Source: Hephaestia sp. MAHUQ-44
GTDB lineage: Bacteria > Pseudomonadota > Alphaproteobacteria > Sphingomonadales > Sphingomonadaceae
Assembly: GCF_023806085.1 (NCBI RefSeq)
Contig: NZ_JAMSLX010000003.1
Location: 186,001 to 250,000, forward strand
Length of the DNA stretch: 64,000 bases
Direction: 5' to 3'
Shown here piece by piece: positions 15,903 through 24,795 of the stretch (the first letter of the stretch is position 1; each line of letters starts with the position of its first letter). The notes below the pieces were generated by a model. That model made no database searches, was not told where the DNA came from, and was given only the letters and a program-made list of their open reading frames with translations. A program made the translations under genes and the position numbers.

Positions 15903-18900
15903 TCAGAACTTGAACGACATGCCGACGTAGAACCGGCGGCCCGAATAAACGTTCGAGATGAACCGGTCCTTGGTGTCGTTGCCAAGATGCTGGCGCTGTT
16001 CCGACTTGGTCAGGTTGATCACCGAGGCGGTCAACTGGAGGTTGTCGAACAGATCGTACGATGCGTTGAGATCGACCTGCTCATACGGGTCCGAATAGAT
16101 GTTCAGCCCCGATTGCAGGCCACCCACGACCTCGCCGCGCCGGTTGTACGACGCGCGCAGCAGAACGGGGCCGTGCTCGTAGAACAGCGACGCGTTGACC
16201 TGCGTCTTGGCGCTGCCGACCAGCGGCGAGGTGCCGATCTTCTCGCCGTTCAGGCTGACGTCGGCGACCGAGGTGTCGTTATAGGTGAAGTTCACCTGCG
16301 CGCCGAGCCCGAAGTCCAGCGTATGCTGGGCGTAAAGCTCGATGCCCTGCGACACCGCCGACGAGCCGTTGGCCTGCGTCGAATATTGCTGGATGGTCAC
16401 CATCTCGCCGGCGACTTCGCTCTGGATGTCCATCACGATCGGCACGATGAAATCGTGCACGTCCTTGCGGAACAAGGTCGCGCCCAGCACCGAGCCGCGA
16501 TGGAAATACCATTCGACGCCAAGGTCGTATTGCCACGCATTGAACGGCTTCAGATTGAAATTGCCGCCGCCGCCGAACCAGCCCGGCAGCGCCCCGAATT
16601 CGGCCCGGTCGAACACGAACGCGTCGGAATTGAAGGTCAGCGACCGCGCGCCGGCGAGATCGCCATAGCCCGGCCGCGCGACCACCTTCGCCACCGCGCC
16701 GCGAACCAGCAGGTTCTGCATCGGCTCCCAACTGATGTTGAAGCTGGGCAGAATGTCGGTGTAGCTCTTCGATTCGCTGTTCGGGCTGAACACCTTGACC
16801 TGGCGCGGCGGCACCGGCGGGGTGGCGGTGGGATCGCCATCCTGCGGGATGACGAGGCAGTTGCCGTCCTCACCCTTCGGCTTGTTCGGATCGAAATCGC
16901 CGCCGGGGCCGTCGACGCAATATTCGTTCTCATAGGTGATGACGTCGGTCGACCTGCCCGACTGCTTGGTGTTGGCGACGCGCACGCCGATATTGCCGCG
17001 AATGGTGTCGGTCTTGAAATTGAGCTGGGCATAGCCCGCCCAGATCCGCTCGCCGATATCGTAGCGGTTCTGCGGCTCGGGCACGCGCACCGGGCCGTTG
17101 TACGTATCGTTCAGATACGCGATATATTTATCCATGTTGATCGCGGGAAAGGCGCTCGCCTCGAAGCCGCCCGCGATATTGCCCAGCCCGTCGGGATAGA
17201 AGATTTCCGGCAGCGCCAGCGCACCGCCCGGCGTGTCCTGGAAACGCCGCGTGTTCGCGGCGTCCGAATACCATTCGAACCGCCCGGTCTCGCGATGGAT
17301 CGCCGCGTCGCGCCATTTGGCGCCCACCTGCACCGAATCGATGAAGCTATCGAAGTGGCGCGTCACGTCGACCTGCGCGTAACGCTGTGAAAGCGTGCTG
17401 TTGGAGAAGCCCGATCCGGTCGATCCAAGATCGATCTGCGCGGTGCCGTTGAGCATGTTCTGCAGCATGTCGGGCGAGAACGCCATCGCCACGCTCTGGT
17501 CGGTGAAGTTCCACGCGCTCAGGTGATTGCCGTTGTCGGTGCCGTTGCGTGGCTTGGCCTGCGCGAAGAACTGGAACGCCGGGCCGCCTTTGGAACGCGT
17601 CTTGCCGACCGCGAAATGAACGTCGAGGCGATCCTTCGTCCATTCGCCCTGAACGTCATAGGTGTTCGAGACGGTCTTTTCCCGCGTCAGCGTATTCTGC
17701 GGCGCCGGCGTTTCCATCGTGCACATCTTGCCGGGCACGCGGCACTCGGTGCCTTCGGGCGGCACCTCGAACGAGGCACCGGTGAAGATCGTGCCGCTGG
17801 GGTCGAGCGTCGCGCCGGTGAAGAAATTGCCATAGCCCCATTCGGGGATCTTGATCGTGTTCGAGCGGTAATTGCCGTCAAGCTCGAACCGGAAGTAATT
17901 GGCGGTGATCGTCAGATTGTCGAACGGCCGCATCTGCGCCGTCGCCTGGATGCCCAGCCGCTTGCGCTTCTGGTCGAAGATGTTCTCGTCGACCGACTGC
18001 GGCGCCCAATAACCGCTGTAATGCTGGCCGTCGCGGGTCGTGGTGCCCGCATTTTTGCCGCTGTTCCAATAGGAGATAGCGTCGTCGTTCGAGAACGGAT
18101 TGCCGTTGACGTCGACCGCGGGATTGGTGGTCTTGTCGTCGGTCCACCAATGCCAGCTCTCGGTATTCGCCGACAGCGAACGGTTGGTGCGCTGCTGATA
18201 GGTCGCGCCGACCAGGAAGCCGATCCGCTCGCTCGGGTCTTTCCATGAGATAAGGCCAGAGACCGACGGCTCGATCTTGTCGGTCACGTCGGCATAGGTG
18301 CCCTCGGCCTGGATATTGCCCGACCACGGCTTGAGATCGAACGGCTTGCGCGTGTGGTTGATGATGACGCCGCCGACGCCGCCTTCGTCGAGCCGCGCTT
18401 CGGACGATTTGTACACCTCGACGCTGCCGATGAAGCTCGACGGCAGCAGCAGGTAATCGAACGAGCGCGACGGATCGCCGCCGGTCGAGGCGATGAAGTT
18501 GCCGTTGAGTTCGGTCAGCGTCAGATCGGAGCTGAGCCCGCGGATGCTGACGCGGCTGCCCTCGCCGCCATCGCGCGAGATGATGATGCCCGGCACGCGC
18601 TGGAGCGAGTCGGCGACGTTCTTGTCGGGAAACTTGCCGACGTCCTCGGCGGTGATGACGTCGATGAAGGCATTGGCCTCGCGCTTCTGCTCGAGGCTCT
18701 TTTCGATCGACTCGCGATAGCCGGTAACGACGATCGAACTCGAATCCTGCGGCGCTTCGCTTGCCTGCACCGGCGCCTCGGCGCTGGCCTGTGCGGAAGC
18801 CTGGCCGGCGCCACACAGCCCGACGACAGCACCCGCGGTGAGCATCAGATGGCGCACGAGGCGCTCTCGGCGGTCGGCCGATCGATATGTGTTTTGAGCC

Positions 18901-18905
18901 TTCAT
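15903..18905 (-). CDS. TonB-dependent outer-membrane receptor, glycan uptake
   Basis: 1000 residues. In order it has a signal peptide ending near ASAQAS, a TonB-box-like SSIVVTGY (~residue 57), a plug domain (ITAEDVGKFPDKNVADSLQRVPGI, RVSIRGLSSDLTLTELNG, GVGGVIINHTRKPF) and a long beta-barrel ending in aromatic GRRFYVGMSFKF. It belongs to the large TonB-receptor group common in Sphingomonas and Caulobacter carbohydrate loci. It is the only outer-membrane transporter in the locus and very probably imports the oligosaccharide made or trimmed by the neighbouring glycosidases. RBS GGAGGAGAGACG precedes the ATG. A promoter with flanking inverted repeat lies ~100 bp upstream. Confidence 0.93.
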   Translation of the reverse strand: MKAQNTYRSADRRERLVRHLMLTAGAVVGLCGAGQASAQASAEAPVQASEAPQDSSSIVVTGYRESIEKSLEQKREANAFIDVITAEDVGKFPDKNVADSLQRVPGIIISRDGGEGSRVSIRGLSSDLTLTELNGNFIASTGGDPSRSFDYLLLPSSFIGSVEVYKSSEARLDEGGVGGVIINHTRKPFDLKPWSGNIQAEGTYADVTDKIEPSVSGLISWKDPSERIGFLVGATYQQRTNRSLSANTESWHWWTDDKTTNPAVDVNGNPFSNDDAISYWNSGKNAGTTTRDGQHYSGYWAPQSVDENIFDQKRKRLGIQATAQMRPFDNLTITANYFRFELDGNYRSNTIKIPEWGYGNFFTGATLDPSGTIFTGASFEVPPEGTECRVPGKMCTMETPAPQNTLTREKTVSNTYDVQGEWTKDRLDVHFAVGKTRSKGGPAFQFFAQAKPRNGTDNGNHLSAWNFTDQSVAMAFSPDMLQNMLNGTAQIDLGSTGSGFSNSTLSQRYAQVDVTRHFDSFIDSVQVGAKWRDAAIHRETGRFEWYSDAANTRRFQDTPGGALALPEIFYPDGLGNIAGGFEASAFPAINMDKYIAYLNDTYNGPVRVPEPQNRYDIGERIWAGYAQLNFKTDTIRGNIGVRVANTKQSGRSTDVITYENEYCVDGPGGDFDPNKPKGEDGNCLVIPQDGDPTATPPVPPRQVKVFSPNSESKSYTDILPSFNISWEPMQNLLVRGAVAKVVARPGYGDLAGARSLTFNSDAFVFDRAEFGALPGWFGGGGNFNLKPFNAWQYDLGVEWYFHRGSVLGATLFRKDVHDFIVPIVMDIQSEVAGEMVTIQQYSTQANGSSAVSQGIELYAQHTLDFGLGAQVNFTYNDTSVADVSLNGEKIGTSPLVGSAKTQVNASLFYEHGPVLLRASYNRRGEVVGGLQSGLNIYSDPYEQVDLNASYDLFDNLQLTASVINLTKSEQRQHLGNDTKDRFISNVYSGRRFYVGMSFKF

Positions 18906-18999
18906 GTCGACGTCTCTCCTCCCATGACGGGGCTATGCGCTCCCGTTCATTCTCCCCGGCCCCATCGCCGGCTCGCGTCCATTGGACCGATGCGGTACT

Positions 19000-19037
19000 G
19001 AATTCATAATATGAAAAGCAATTTGTCAAATGAATTC
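19000..19037 (-). promoter_or_regulatory. promoter and flanking inverted repeat of the TonB receptor gene
   Basis: On the minus strand TTGACA (19029-19024) and TATGAA (19008-19003) are spaced by 15. A perfect inverted repeat GAATTCAT (19000-19007) / ATGAATTC (19030-19037) brackets them: one arm overlaps the -10 and the other abuts the -35. This is the arrangement of a repressor operator. The 301-bp gap 18906-19206 otherwise holds only a small repeat TCACCGC-N10-GCGGTGA at 19137-19160, possibly the GH2 terminator. Confidence 0.5.
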
Positions 19038-19206
19038 GTGGAGCCGCATGATGCTTCCCAAAACCCGTTGCAAAGACCCCACAGATTGGCATCGAATCGA
19101 CGCGTTTCCGCGCCGTTTCACCGCGACAGGCAGCATTCACCGCCGCGGCAATCGCGGTGATGTCACGCTCGTCAATCGCGCCAAAACGCCTCTCTCGGTG
19201 CCTGTA

Positions 19207-21147
19207 TCAGTCTCCCCGGAGTGGTGCGGCGATGCGCGCCAGCGCCTCGGCGGGCGCCTTGGGCGCCGCGCGATCATAGGTCAGCAAGCCGTTGATCTCG
19301 TCCTCGACATCGGTGGTCTGGGTGTAGACCGCGGCGCTCAGCCCCGCCTCTTTCGCCTGCCGGATCACCGCATCCATCTTGCGGCGGAAGCGGGCGAGAT
19401 AATCCTGCTCGCCGGTCGCGACCTGATAGCCCCAGTTCTTCTTGCCCGGCCGCCAGATATGGCCCGCCACCGGCAGGCCGATGCCACCATATTCGCCCAG
19501 CACGATCGCGCGGCTGGCCTGATGCGGCGGGGTGCGGGGCACGTCCTCATAGCTATGGATGTCGAGCACGTCGGACGCCTCGGGCGCGACATCGAGCCAC
19601 CCCGAATCGGCGTTGACCAGCCGTGAGGGATCAATCCCCTTCACGTATCGCGCCAGCGTCGCGGAATCGTACTGGCCCCAGCCCTCGTTATTGACCACCC
19701 ACATCACGATCGACGGGAAGGCGCGCAGTTCGCCGATCATCTCGGCGAGCTCCTTCTGCTGCTCGGCGATCGCCTCGCCCGGAAACACCGCCTGATACTG
19801 GCTGGTCCCGGCCAGGAATTGATCCTCGCCCCCGCCCGATGGCATGTCCTGCCAGATCAGCATCCCGAGATGATCGGCGTCGTAATAATAACGCGCGGGC
19901 TCGACCTTGATGTGCTTGCGCAGCATGTTGAACCCCGCTTTCTTCAGAAAGACGAGATCGCTCTTCATCGCCTCTTCAGAGGGCGGCGTGTAGAGCCCGT
20001 CGGGCCACCAGCCCTGATCGAGCGTGCCGTTCTGGAAGACGGGCCGGTTGTTGAGCAGGATCGCGGGCTGGCCCTGCACCTTGCCCGGCCCGATCGAAAT
20101 CTTGCGCATCGCGAAATAGGCGTTGACGCTGTCGCGCGGGGCGCCGGTGACGGTGGCACCGGCATAGACCTCGCGCTCGTGCTGCGTGAAGCGCGAGTCG
20201 TATGCCGCCCGGTCGCGCTCCTTTTCGCTCCTATAGGGGTCGCGCACCGTCACCAGTTCGGCCTTGAGGTCGTACAGATACGGATCGTCTGGCGACCACA
20301 GATGCGCATCGGGAATGCGAATCGTCGCGCGGCGATTGGCGCGGATGATCGTCTGCGCGATTTGTTTGCCGCCCGCGCTCGCGGTCAGCCGCACCGCGTC
20401 GGTATCGGTCGCCCAGCCGTTCAAGGCGACCGCAACGTCGATCACGCCACGATCGATATCGGGCGTCGCGCGCACGTCGGCGATGTGGAGCCTGGGCACC
20501 GGCTCGATCCATACCGTCTGCCAGATACCGCTGACGGCGGTGTACCAGATGCCCGACGGATCGAGGATCTGCTTGCCGCGCGGCTGGGTGCCCGCGCTGG
20601 TCGGGTCGGTCACCTCGACGATCAATTCGTTCGCGCCCGGTTTCAGATAAGCGGTGATATCGAAGCCGAACGCGTCGAACCCGCCCTTGTGGCTGCCGAC
20701 GACCGATCCGTTGACGTGCACCATTGTCTCGTAATCGACCGCGCCGAAATTGAGCATGACATGCTCGCCCGCCCAGTCGGCGGGCACGGTGAAGCTGCGC
20801 CGATACCAGATGCGGTCATCGGGGGTGACCTTGCGGGTGACGCGCGAGAGCTTGGATTCGATCGGGAAGGGCACCAGCACCTGCCCGTCCATCCGCGCGG
20901 GCAGTGCGGCCGCCTTGGGCGCGATCGCATAGTCCCACAGCCCGTTGAGGTTGAGCCAGCGTGCGCGCTCCAATTGTGGGCGCGGATAGCTGCGCCACGC
21001 ATTGTCGGGGGTCACCGCCTTGCCCCAGTGTGTCATCAGATCGGTCGCGGGGATCGGGCTGATGCCCGTTGCGGGGGTTTGCGCCGATACTGCGCCCCCC
21101 GCCACCGACATTGCCAGCAAAGCCACGAAACCGAGCGCGGTGCGCAT
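19207..21147 (-). CDS. GH2 family glycoside hydrolase, exported
   Basis: 646 residues, Sec signal peptide ending near VSAQTP. Domains: sugar-binding jelly roll (RWLNLNGLWDYAIAP, IWYRRSFTVP, LNFGAVDYETMVHVNG), immunoglobulin-like domain, then a TIM barrel with the acid/base Glu in VVNNEGWGQYD (~486) and the nucleophile region VLGEYGGIG (~552). It is shorter than classical LacZ, closer to the exported GH2 group with beta-galactosidase, beta-mannosidase or related activity. In an N-glycan context it could remove galactose or core beta-mannose (inference). RBS AGGAGACAGCCT precedes the ATG. Two perfect hairpins separate it from the upstream GH92 gene. Confidence 0.88.
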   Translation of the reverse strand: MRTALGFVALLAMSVAGGAVSAQTPATGISPIPATDLMTHWGKAVTPDNAWRSYPRPQLERARWLNLNGLWDYAIAPKAAALPARMDGQVLVPFPIESKLSRVTRKVTPDDRIWYRRSFTVPADWAGEHVMLNFGAVDYETMVHVNGSVVGSHKGGFDAFGFDITAYLKPGANELIVEVTDPTSAGTQPRGKQILDPSGIWYTAVSGIWQTVWIEPVPRLHIADVRATPDIDRGVIDVAVALNGWATDTDAVRLTASAGGKQIAQTIIRANRRATIRIPDAHLWSPDDPYLYDLKAELVTVRDPYRSEKERDRAAYDSRFTQHEREVYAGATVTGAPRDSVNAYFAMRKISIGPGKVQGQPAILLNNRPVFQNGTLDQGWWPDGLYTPPSEEAMKSDLVFLKKAGFNMLRKHIKVEPARYYYDADHLGMLIWQDMPSGGGEDQFLAGTSQYQAVFPGEAIAEQQKELAEMIGELRAFPSIVMWVVNNEGWGQYDSATLARYVKGIDPSRLVNADSGWLDVAPEASDVLDIHSYEDVPRTPPHQASRAIVLGEYGGIGLPVAGHIWRPGKKNWGYQVATGEQDYLARFRRKMDAVIRQAKEAGLSAAVYTQTTDVEDEINGLLTYDRAAPKAPAEALARIAAPLRGD

Positions 21148-21188
21148 AGGCTGTCTCCTGTGGCGCGACGCGCCGTGTGGGTAACTGA

Positions 21189-21229
21189 AGCCCGGGATCG
21201 CAAGGGGAAGGAAGGGACGATCCCGGGCT
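21189..21229. other. perfect 12-bp hairpin between GH92 and GH2 genes (first of two)
   Basis: AGCCCGGGATCG / CGATCCCGGGCT around a 17-nt loop, 40 bp before the GH2 start. It may attenuate or process the transcript. Confidence 0.55.
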
Positions 21230-21232
21230 CCG

Positions 21233-21262
21233 GCCCCCGCCGCATGATGGAACGGCGGGGGC
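21233..21262. terminator. perfect 10-bp hairpin after the GH92 gene (second of two)
   Basis: GCCCCCGCCG / CGGCGGGGGC with a 10-nt loop, 18 bp after the GH92 stop at 21280. Confidence 0.5.
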
Positions 21263-21279
21263 TGTCCGGCGGATGGGTG

Positions 21280-23646
21280 TCAGCGCGCCGTCATCGATGG
21301 CGGCGCGGCATCGGGGGCCGAGCCCCATTTCTTGTTGGGTTGCGCCCCCATCGTGAAGACGAAGGTCGCGCCCTGCTTGATGTCGTCATGGCTGAACCAG
21401 GTCTTGTTCCACGGCTTGCCGTTGAGCGTCGCCGACTGGATGTAGACGTTGGTCGGCGAATTGTTCTTCGCGACGATCCGCAGCGTCTTGCCGTTGCCCA
21501 TGTCCAGCCGTGCGTCGTCGAACACCGGGCTGCCGATGATATACGTCTGGCTCGACGGATCGACCGGATAGAATCCCATCGCGCTCAGCATGTACCACGA
21601 CGAGGTCGCGCCCTGATCGTCCATCCCCGCATAGCCGTACCCCGCGGCATCGCTGCCGTACATCAGATCGAGGATCTTGCGGACGAGCGCCTGCGTCTTC
21701 CACGGCTGGCCGCTCCAATTGTAATAATAAGGCGCCTGCTGGTCGGGCTGGTTGCCGTGGACATATTGCCCGATCATCCCGGTACAGTCGCGGCAGATGC
21801 CGGTGGGATTGTACGGTTTGGTGAAAAACTCATCGAGCTTGGCGTTGAACTTGTCGCGCCCGCCGAGCAGCCCGATCAGCCCCTGCACATCGTGCGGCGC
21901 CAGCCACAGGGTCGACCAGCCCGACGCCTCTTTCATCATGAAATTGTAGTACGGTTCCTGTGGGTCGAAGGGCGATATCCATTTGCCGTCGGCGGTACGC
22001 CCACGGATGAACCCGATCGATTTGTCGAACACGTTAGCGTAATTGCCCGCGCGCTTGAGGAACATTGTGTAATCGTCGGTCTTGCCAAGCTTTTTGGCGT
22101 ATTGCGCTAGCGCATAATCGTCCCACGCATATTCCATCGTGGTCGCAGCCCCCGCCTTGCCGCCGGCATAAGGCGGGCTGGGATTGTGATCCGGCACGAT
22201 ATCCGAAATCCAGCCCTGCTTGATATATTCGGCGAGATAGCCGCGCGGCCCCTTGGGATCGACCGCGTTCTTGCGCAGATATTCGTACGCGGCCTCGTAA
22301 TCGAACGGGATGCCGCGCTCCCACGCGCCGAGATAGAGGAACACCGCGTTATCGCCGTGGAACGAGGTATTCATATACCCCTTCTCGCGCGCCATATCGA
22401 GTTCGGAGGCCATGATGTTCTGGACGACCTCGGGCTCCATCAATTCGAGCAGCACGATCTGGTTGCGGCCGGTATCCCAGAACGGCACCGGGCCGTAGCG
22501 ATCGTGCGTCGCGGTCTGCACCTTGCCGTTGGTGTCGGCGAATTGCTCGCCCTGGGCCGCGATCAGCCGCGGCGAGGCGAACGACTGGAACAGCGTCGAA
22601 TAGAACAATTTGCGCTGCTTGGGCGTCCCGCCCGTCACCTGGACGCGGTTGAGCAAATCGGACCATTCGCTGCGCGCGGCGGCGTGGACGCGATCGAAAT
22701 CCCAGCCCGGCACCTCGTCGCGCAGCCGCTGCTCGGCCTGCGCATAGCTGGTGCCGTGCGCCATCTTCACCAGCACCTGCTCGCCCTTGCGGGTGTTGAA
22801 GGTCACGTAGCTGCCAGCATAGCTGCCCGAGACATCGCGGCGGCCGGGGGCAACATCGCTGGCCCCGATTCCCCAGCCCTCATGCGCCCCCGGATCCTTG
22901 CGAAAGGTGCCGAGCGCGGTGAACGGCTTCGAGAATTCGGCAACGAAATAGGCGCCGTCGGTGGCGCGGCTTTGCTCCGAAACACCACGTACCTTGGCAT
23001 CGCCGACGACCTCCACGGTGCCGCCGTGGCGCGGGAAATTGATGATGACGTTCGATCGCGGGCTCTCGGGAAAGGTAAAACGCATCACGCTCGCCCAGCG
23101 CGTCGCGGTCAGTTCCGCCTCGGTGTCGAAACTGTCGAGATAGACCGAATAATAGCCCGGCGCCGCCTTCTCGCGCGCCTTGTCATAATAAGACGGGCGA
23201 TACGCCGGCGGCACCGACCAATCGCCCACCACCGGCATGATGATCGGCTCGGCGCCACCGCCATAGGTCGAGCCACCACCGCCGGTGAAGCCGAACATCG
23301 TCGGGTTGGTGTAATAATAAGGAACGGCGACGCCGTTGGGGTACAGAAGCTCGATATTGTTGTTGATCGGCGCGGCCTCGACCGAGGCGTGCGGCAACCG
23401 CGCGCCTGGCGAGGTTTGCCCCGAATAGACCGGCTCGCCCGGCGGCGGCGCGTTGCCGATCAGGTCCTGGCGGTCGAGCGGGGCGGTGCCGACCAGCGGA
23501 TCGGCGAGATCGACCGGCGCCGTGCGATCCTGCGCCTGCACCGCGGCTCCGATGCTCACAACCGCGAACATGATGCCCCCCGCAGCCAGCGCCGAGCGCA
23601 CCCGCATCGTCGCAGGCGTTCTTCCTGAAATCCGACGATTCATCAT
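21280..23646 (-). CDS. GH92 alpha-mannosidase, divergent member
   Basis: 788 residues, signal peptide ending near AVQAQD. GH92 architecture is clear (LADPLVGT start, N-terminal sandwich domain, FWDTGRNQ, YAWDDYALAQYAKKLGK, acid-bearing KEASGWSTLW ~575, HGNQPDQQ ~632, GSPVFDDARLDMGNGKTL). The usual acidic motif GND/EDxGQxSAW is altered here to GMDDQGATSSW (~676), and an extra CRDC pair (ICRDCTG, ~620) is present, so substrate handling may differ from its two paralogues in this window. RBS GGGGAGGGGTCG precedes the ATG; a good promoter with an internal palindrome lies ~75 bp upstream. Confidence 0.9.
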   Translation of the reverse strand: MMNRRISGRTPATMRVRSALAAGGIMFAVVSIGAAVQAQDRTAPVDLADPLVGTAPLDRQDLIGNAPPPGEPVYSGQTSPGARLPHASVEAAPINNNIELLYPNGVAVPYYYTNPTMFGFTGGGGSTYGGGAEPIIMPVVGDWSVPPAYRPSYYDKAREKAAPGYYSVYLDSFDTEAELTATRWASVMRFTFPESPRSNVIINFPRHGGTVEVVGDAKVRGVSEQSRATDGAYFVAEFSKPFTALGTFRKDPGAHEGWGIGASDVAPGRRDVSGSYAGSYVTFNTRKGEQVLVKMAHGTSYAQAEQRLRDEVPGWDFDRVHAAARSEWSDLLNRVQVTGGTPKQRKLFYSTLFQSFASPRLIAAQGEQFADTNGKVQTATHDRYGPVPFWDTGRNQIVLLELMEPEVVQNIMASELDMAREKGYMNTSFHGDNAVFLYLGAWERGIPFDYEAAYEYLRKNAVDPKGPRGYLAEYIKQGWISDIVPDHNPSPPYAGGKAGAATTMEYAWDDYALAQYAKKLGKTDDYTMFLKRAGNYANVFDKSIGFIRGRTADGKWISPFDPQEPYYNFMMKEASGWSTLWLAPHDVQGLIGLLGGRDKFNAKLDEFFTKPYNPTGICRDCTGMIGQYVHGNQPDQQAPYYYNWSGQPWKTQALVRKILDLMYGSDAAGYGYAGMDDQGATSSWYMLSAMGFYPVDPSSQTYIIGSPVFDDARLDMGNGKTLRIVAKNNSPTNVYIQSATLNGKPWNKTWFSHDDIKQGATFVFTMGAQPNKKWGSAPDAAPPSMTAR

Positions 23647-23717
23647 CGACCCCTCCCCGTTGTTTCATGGCCGCGCGGTCGCGCCGTGATGATCGGCCGC
23701 CGCATCGTGCTCAGGCG

Positions 23718-23745
23718 AGAATAAGAAAAACAATTTTCTTGTCAA
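23718..23745 (-). promoter_or_regulatory. promoter with internal palindrome upstream of GH92
   Basis: On the minus strand TTGACA (23745-23740), a 16-nt spacer and TATTCT (23723-23718). The palindrome AAGAAAA-N4-TTTTCTT (23723-23740) fills the spacer, as a repressor operator would. The element AATTG-TTTTTCTTATT resembles one in the TonB receptor promoter. Confidence 0.5.
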
Positions 23746-23848
23746 TTAAGTTGCGCGAAACGCACCGCCCCCGCCGCACACGCGGGTCCATCGTCGTGGA
23801 GACGGTGGATATTACGGCAGAGACGGAACCATCGACGCAGCGTGGCGC

Positions 23849-24748
23849 TTACGAATCGGGTGTGATCGCCCTGCAATCGCGCCCGTCGATCGTCGCGGCC
23901 GCCGCCTGCTGGAGTTGCACCGCCTGATCGGGGGACAGCCCCAGATCGGCCGCCGCGTGCTCGCCTTTGCCCAGCGTGCGCGGGTCTTTGCCGGTGATCC
24001 CGGCGAACACCACCAGCGCCTCGAGATAATAGCCGGCGATGCTGGCGTGATACTGGTCGTACGACCACAGATCGACCTGGCCGAACGCGATCCCGTCATA
24101 GGGATCGGCATCGGCGAACCCCGCCTGAATCGCACAGTTGAACGCCTGCCCCACCGGATTGACCCGGTCGATCGCGGGGTTCGCCGCGGCTGCCACATCG
24201 GTGCCACGCCTGAGGTCGAGCGCCATCTGATAGATCGACGAGCCGTACCAGCGGCTGCCGGCGCGGCGAATCTCGTCGGGCCGGGTCCAGGTCGCGGTCA
24301 GGCTGATATCGACCTCGGGATTACGCGCCGCCATCATCGCCGCGAGCCGCCCGGCATAATCGCTCGTCGTCGCCGGGTTGCCGGGCGCCGCGGGATCGAG
24401 CACGCTCAATTCCTGCATCACGACATGATCCCAGCGCCGATCGATCCGGTCGCGCCGGTTGGTCCAATGCCATTGCAATGTCCGGCCCGGCGCGGTTTCA
24501 AGCGCGACGCGATAATCGAGCCCGGCCTGCTCGGTGAACGCCTTGAACAGCGCGGGGACGCCACCGATCCCGTCACCATTGAGATCGTCAACGCTATCGG
24601 CGCGATACCGGATCGCAGCCGAATTGGCGCCGAAGGTAAAGCTGTTGCCGATGAACAGCACCGTTACCGGCTCGGCGGCCAGCGCGGGCATCGGCAAAGA
24701 CACCGCCCCGATCACTGCCAGCACGTTGCCGAAGAACCTCACCGTCAT
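23849..24748 (-). CDS. SGNH-type hydrolase, exported
   Basis: About 299 residues, signal peptide ending near PALAAEP. Directly after it comes VLFIGNSFTFG, the block-I GNSF nucleophile motif seen in DUF4886-like SGNH hydrolases. Other segments (WDHVVMQELSVLDP, ISLTATWTRPDE, a late DQYHASIAGYYLEALVVF that could carry the catalytic Asp/His) support an esterase fold. SGNH enzymes deacylate carbohydrates or lipids; next to mannosidases a glycan esterase is plausible but unproven. GGAGGGCGC precedes the ATG at 24748, which I prefer to the ATG at 24793. Confidence 0.72.
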   Translation of the reverse strand: MTVRFFGNVLAVIGAVSLPMPALAAEPVTVLFIGNSFTFGANSAAIRYRADSVDDLNGDGIGGVPALFKAFTEQAGLDYRVALETAPGRTLQWHWTNRRDRIDRRWDHVVMQELSVLDPAAPGNPATTSDYAGRLAAMMAARNPEVDISLTATWTRPDEIRRAGSRWYGSSIYQMALDLRRGTDVAAAANPAIDRVNPVGQAFNCAIQAGFADADPYDGIAFGQVDLWSYDQYHASIAGYYLEALVVFAGITGKDPRTLGKGEHAAADLGLSPDQAVQLQQAAAATIDGRDCRAITPDS

Positions 24749-24795
24749 GCGCCCTCCATGGAGCATCGCGCCGAACATCAAGATCGTCGCCATAA

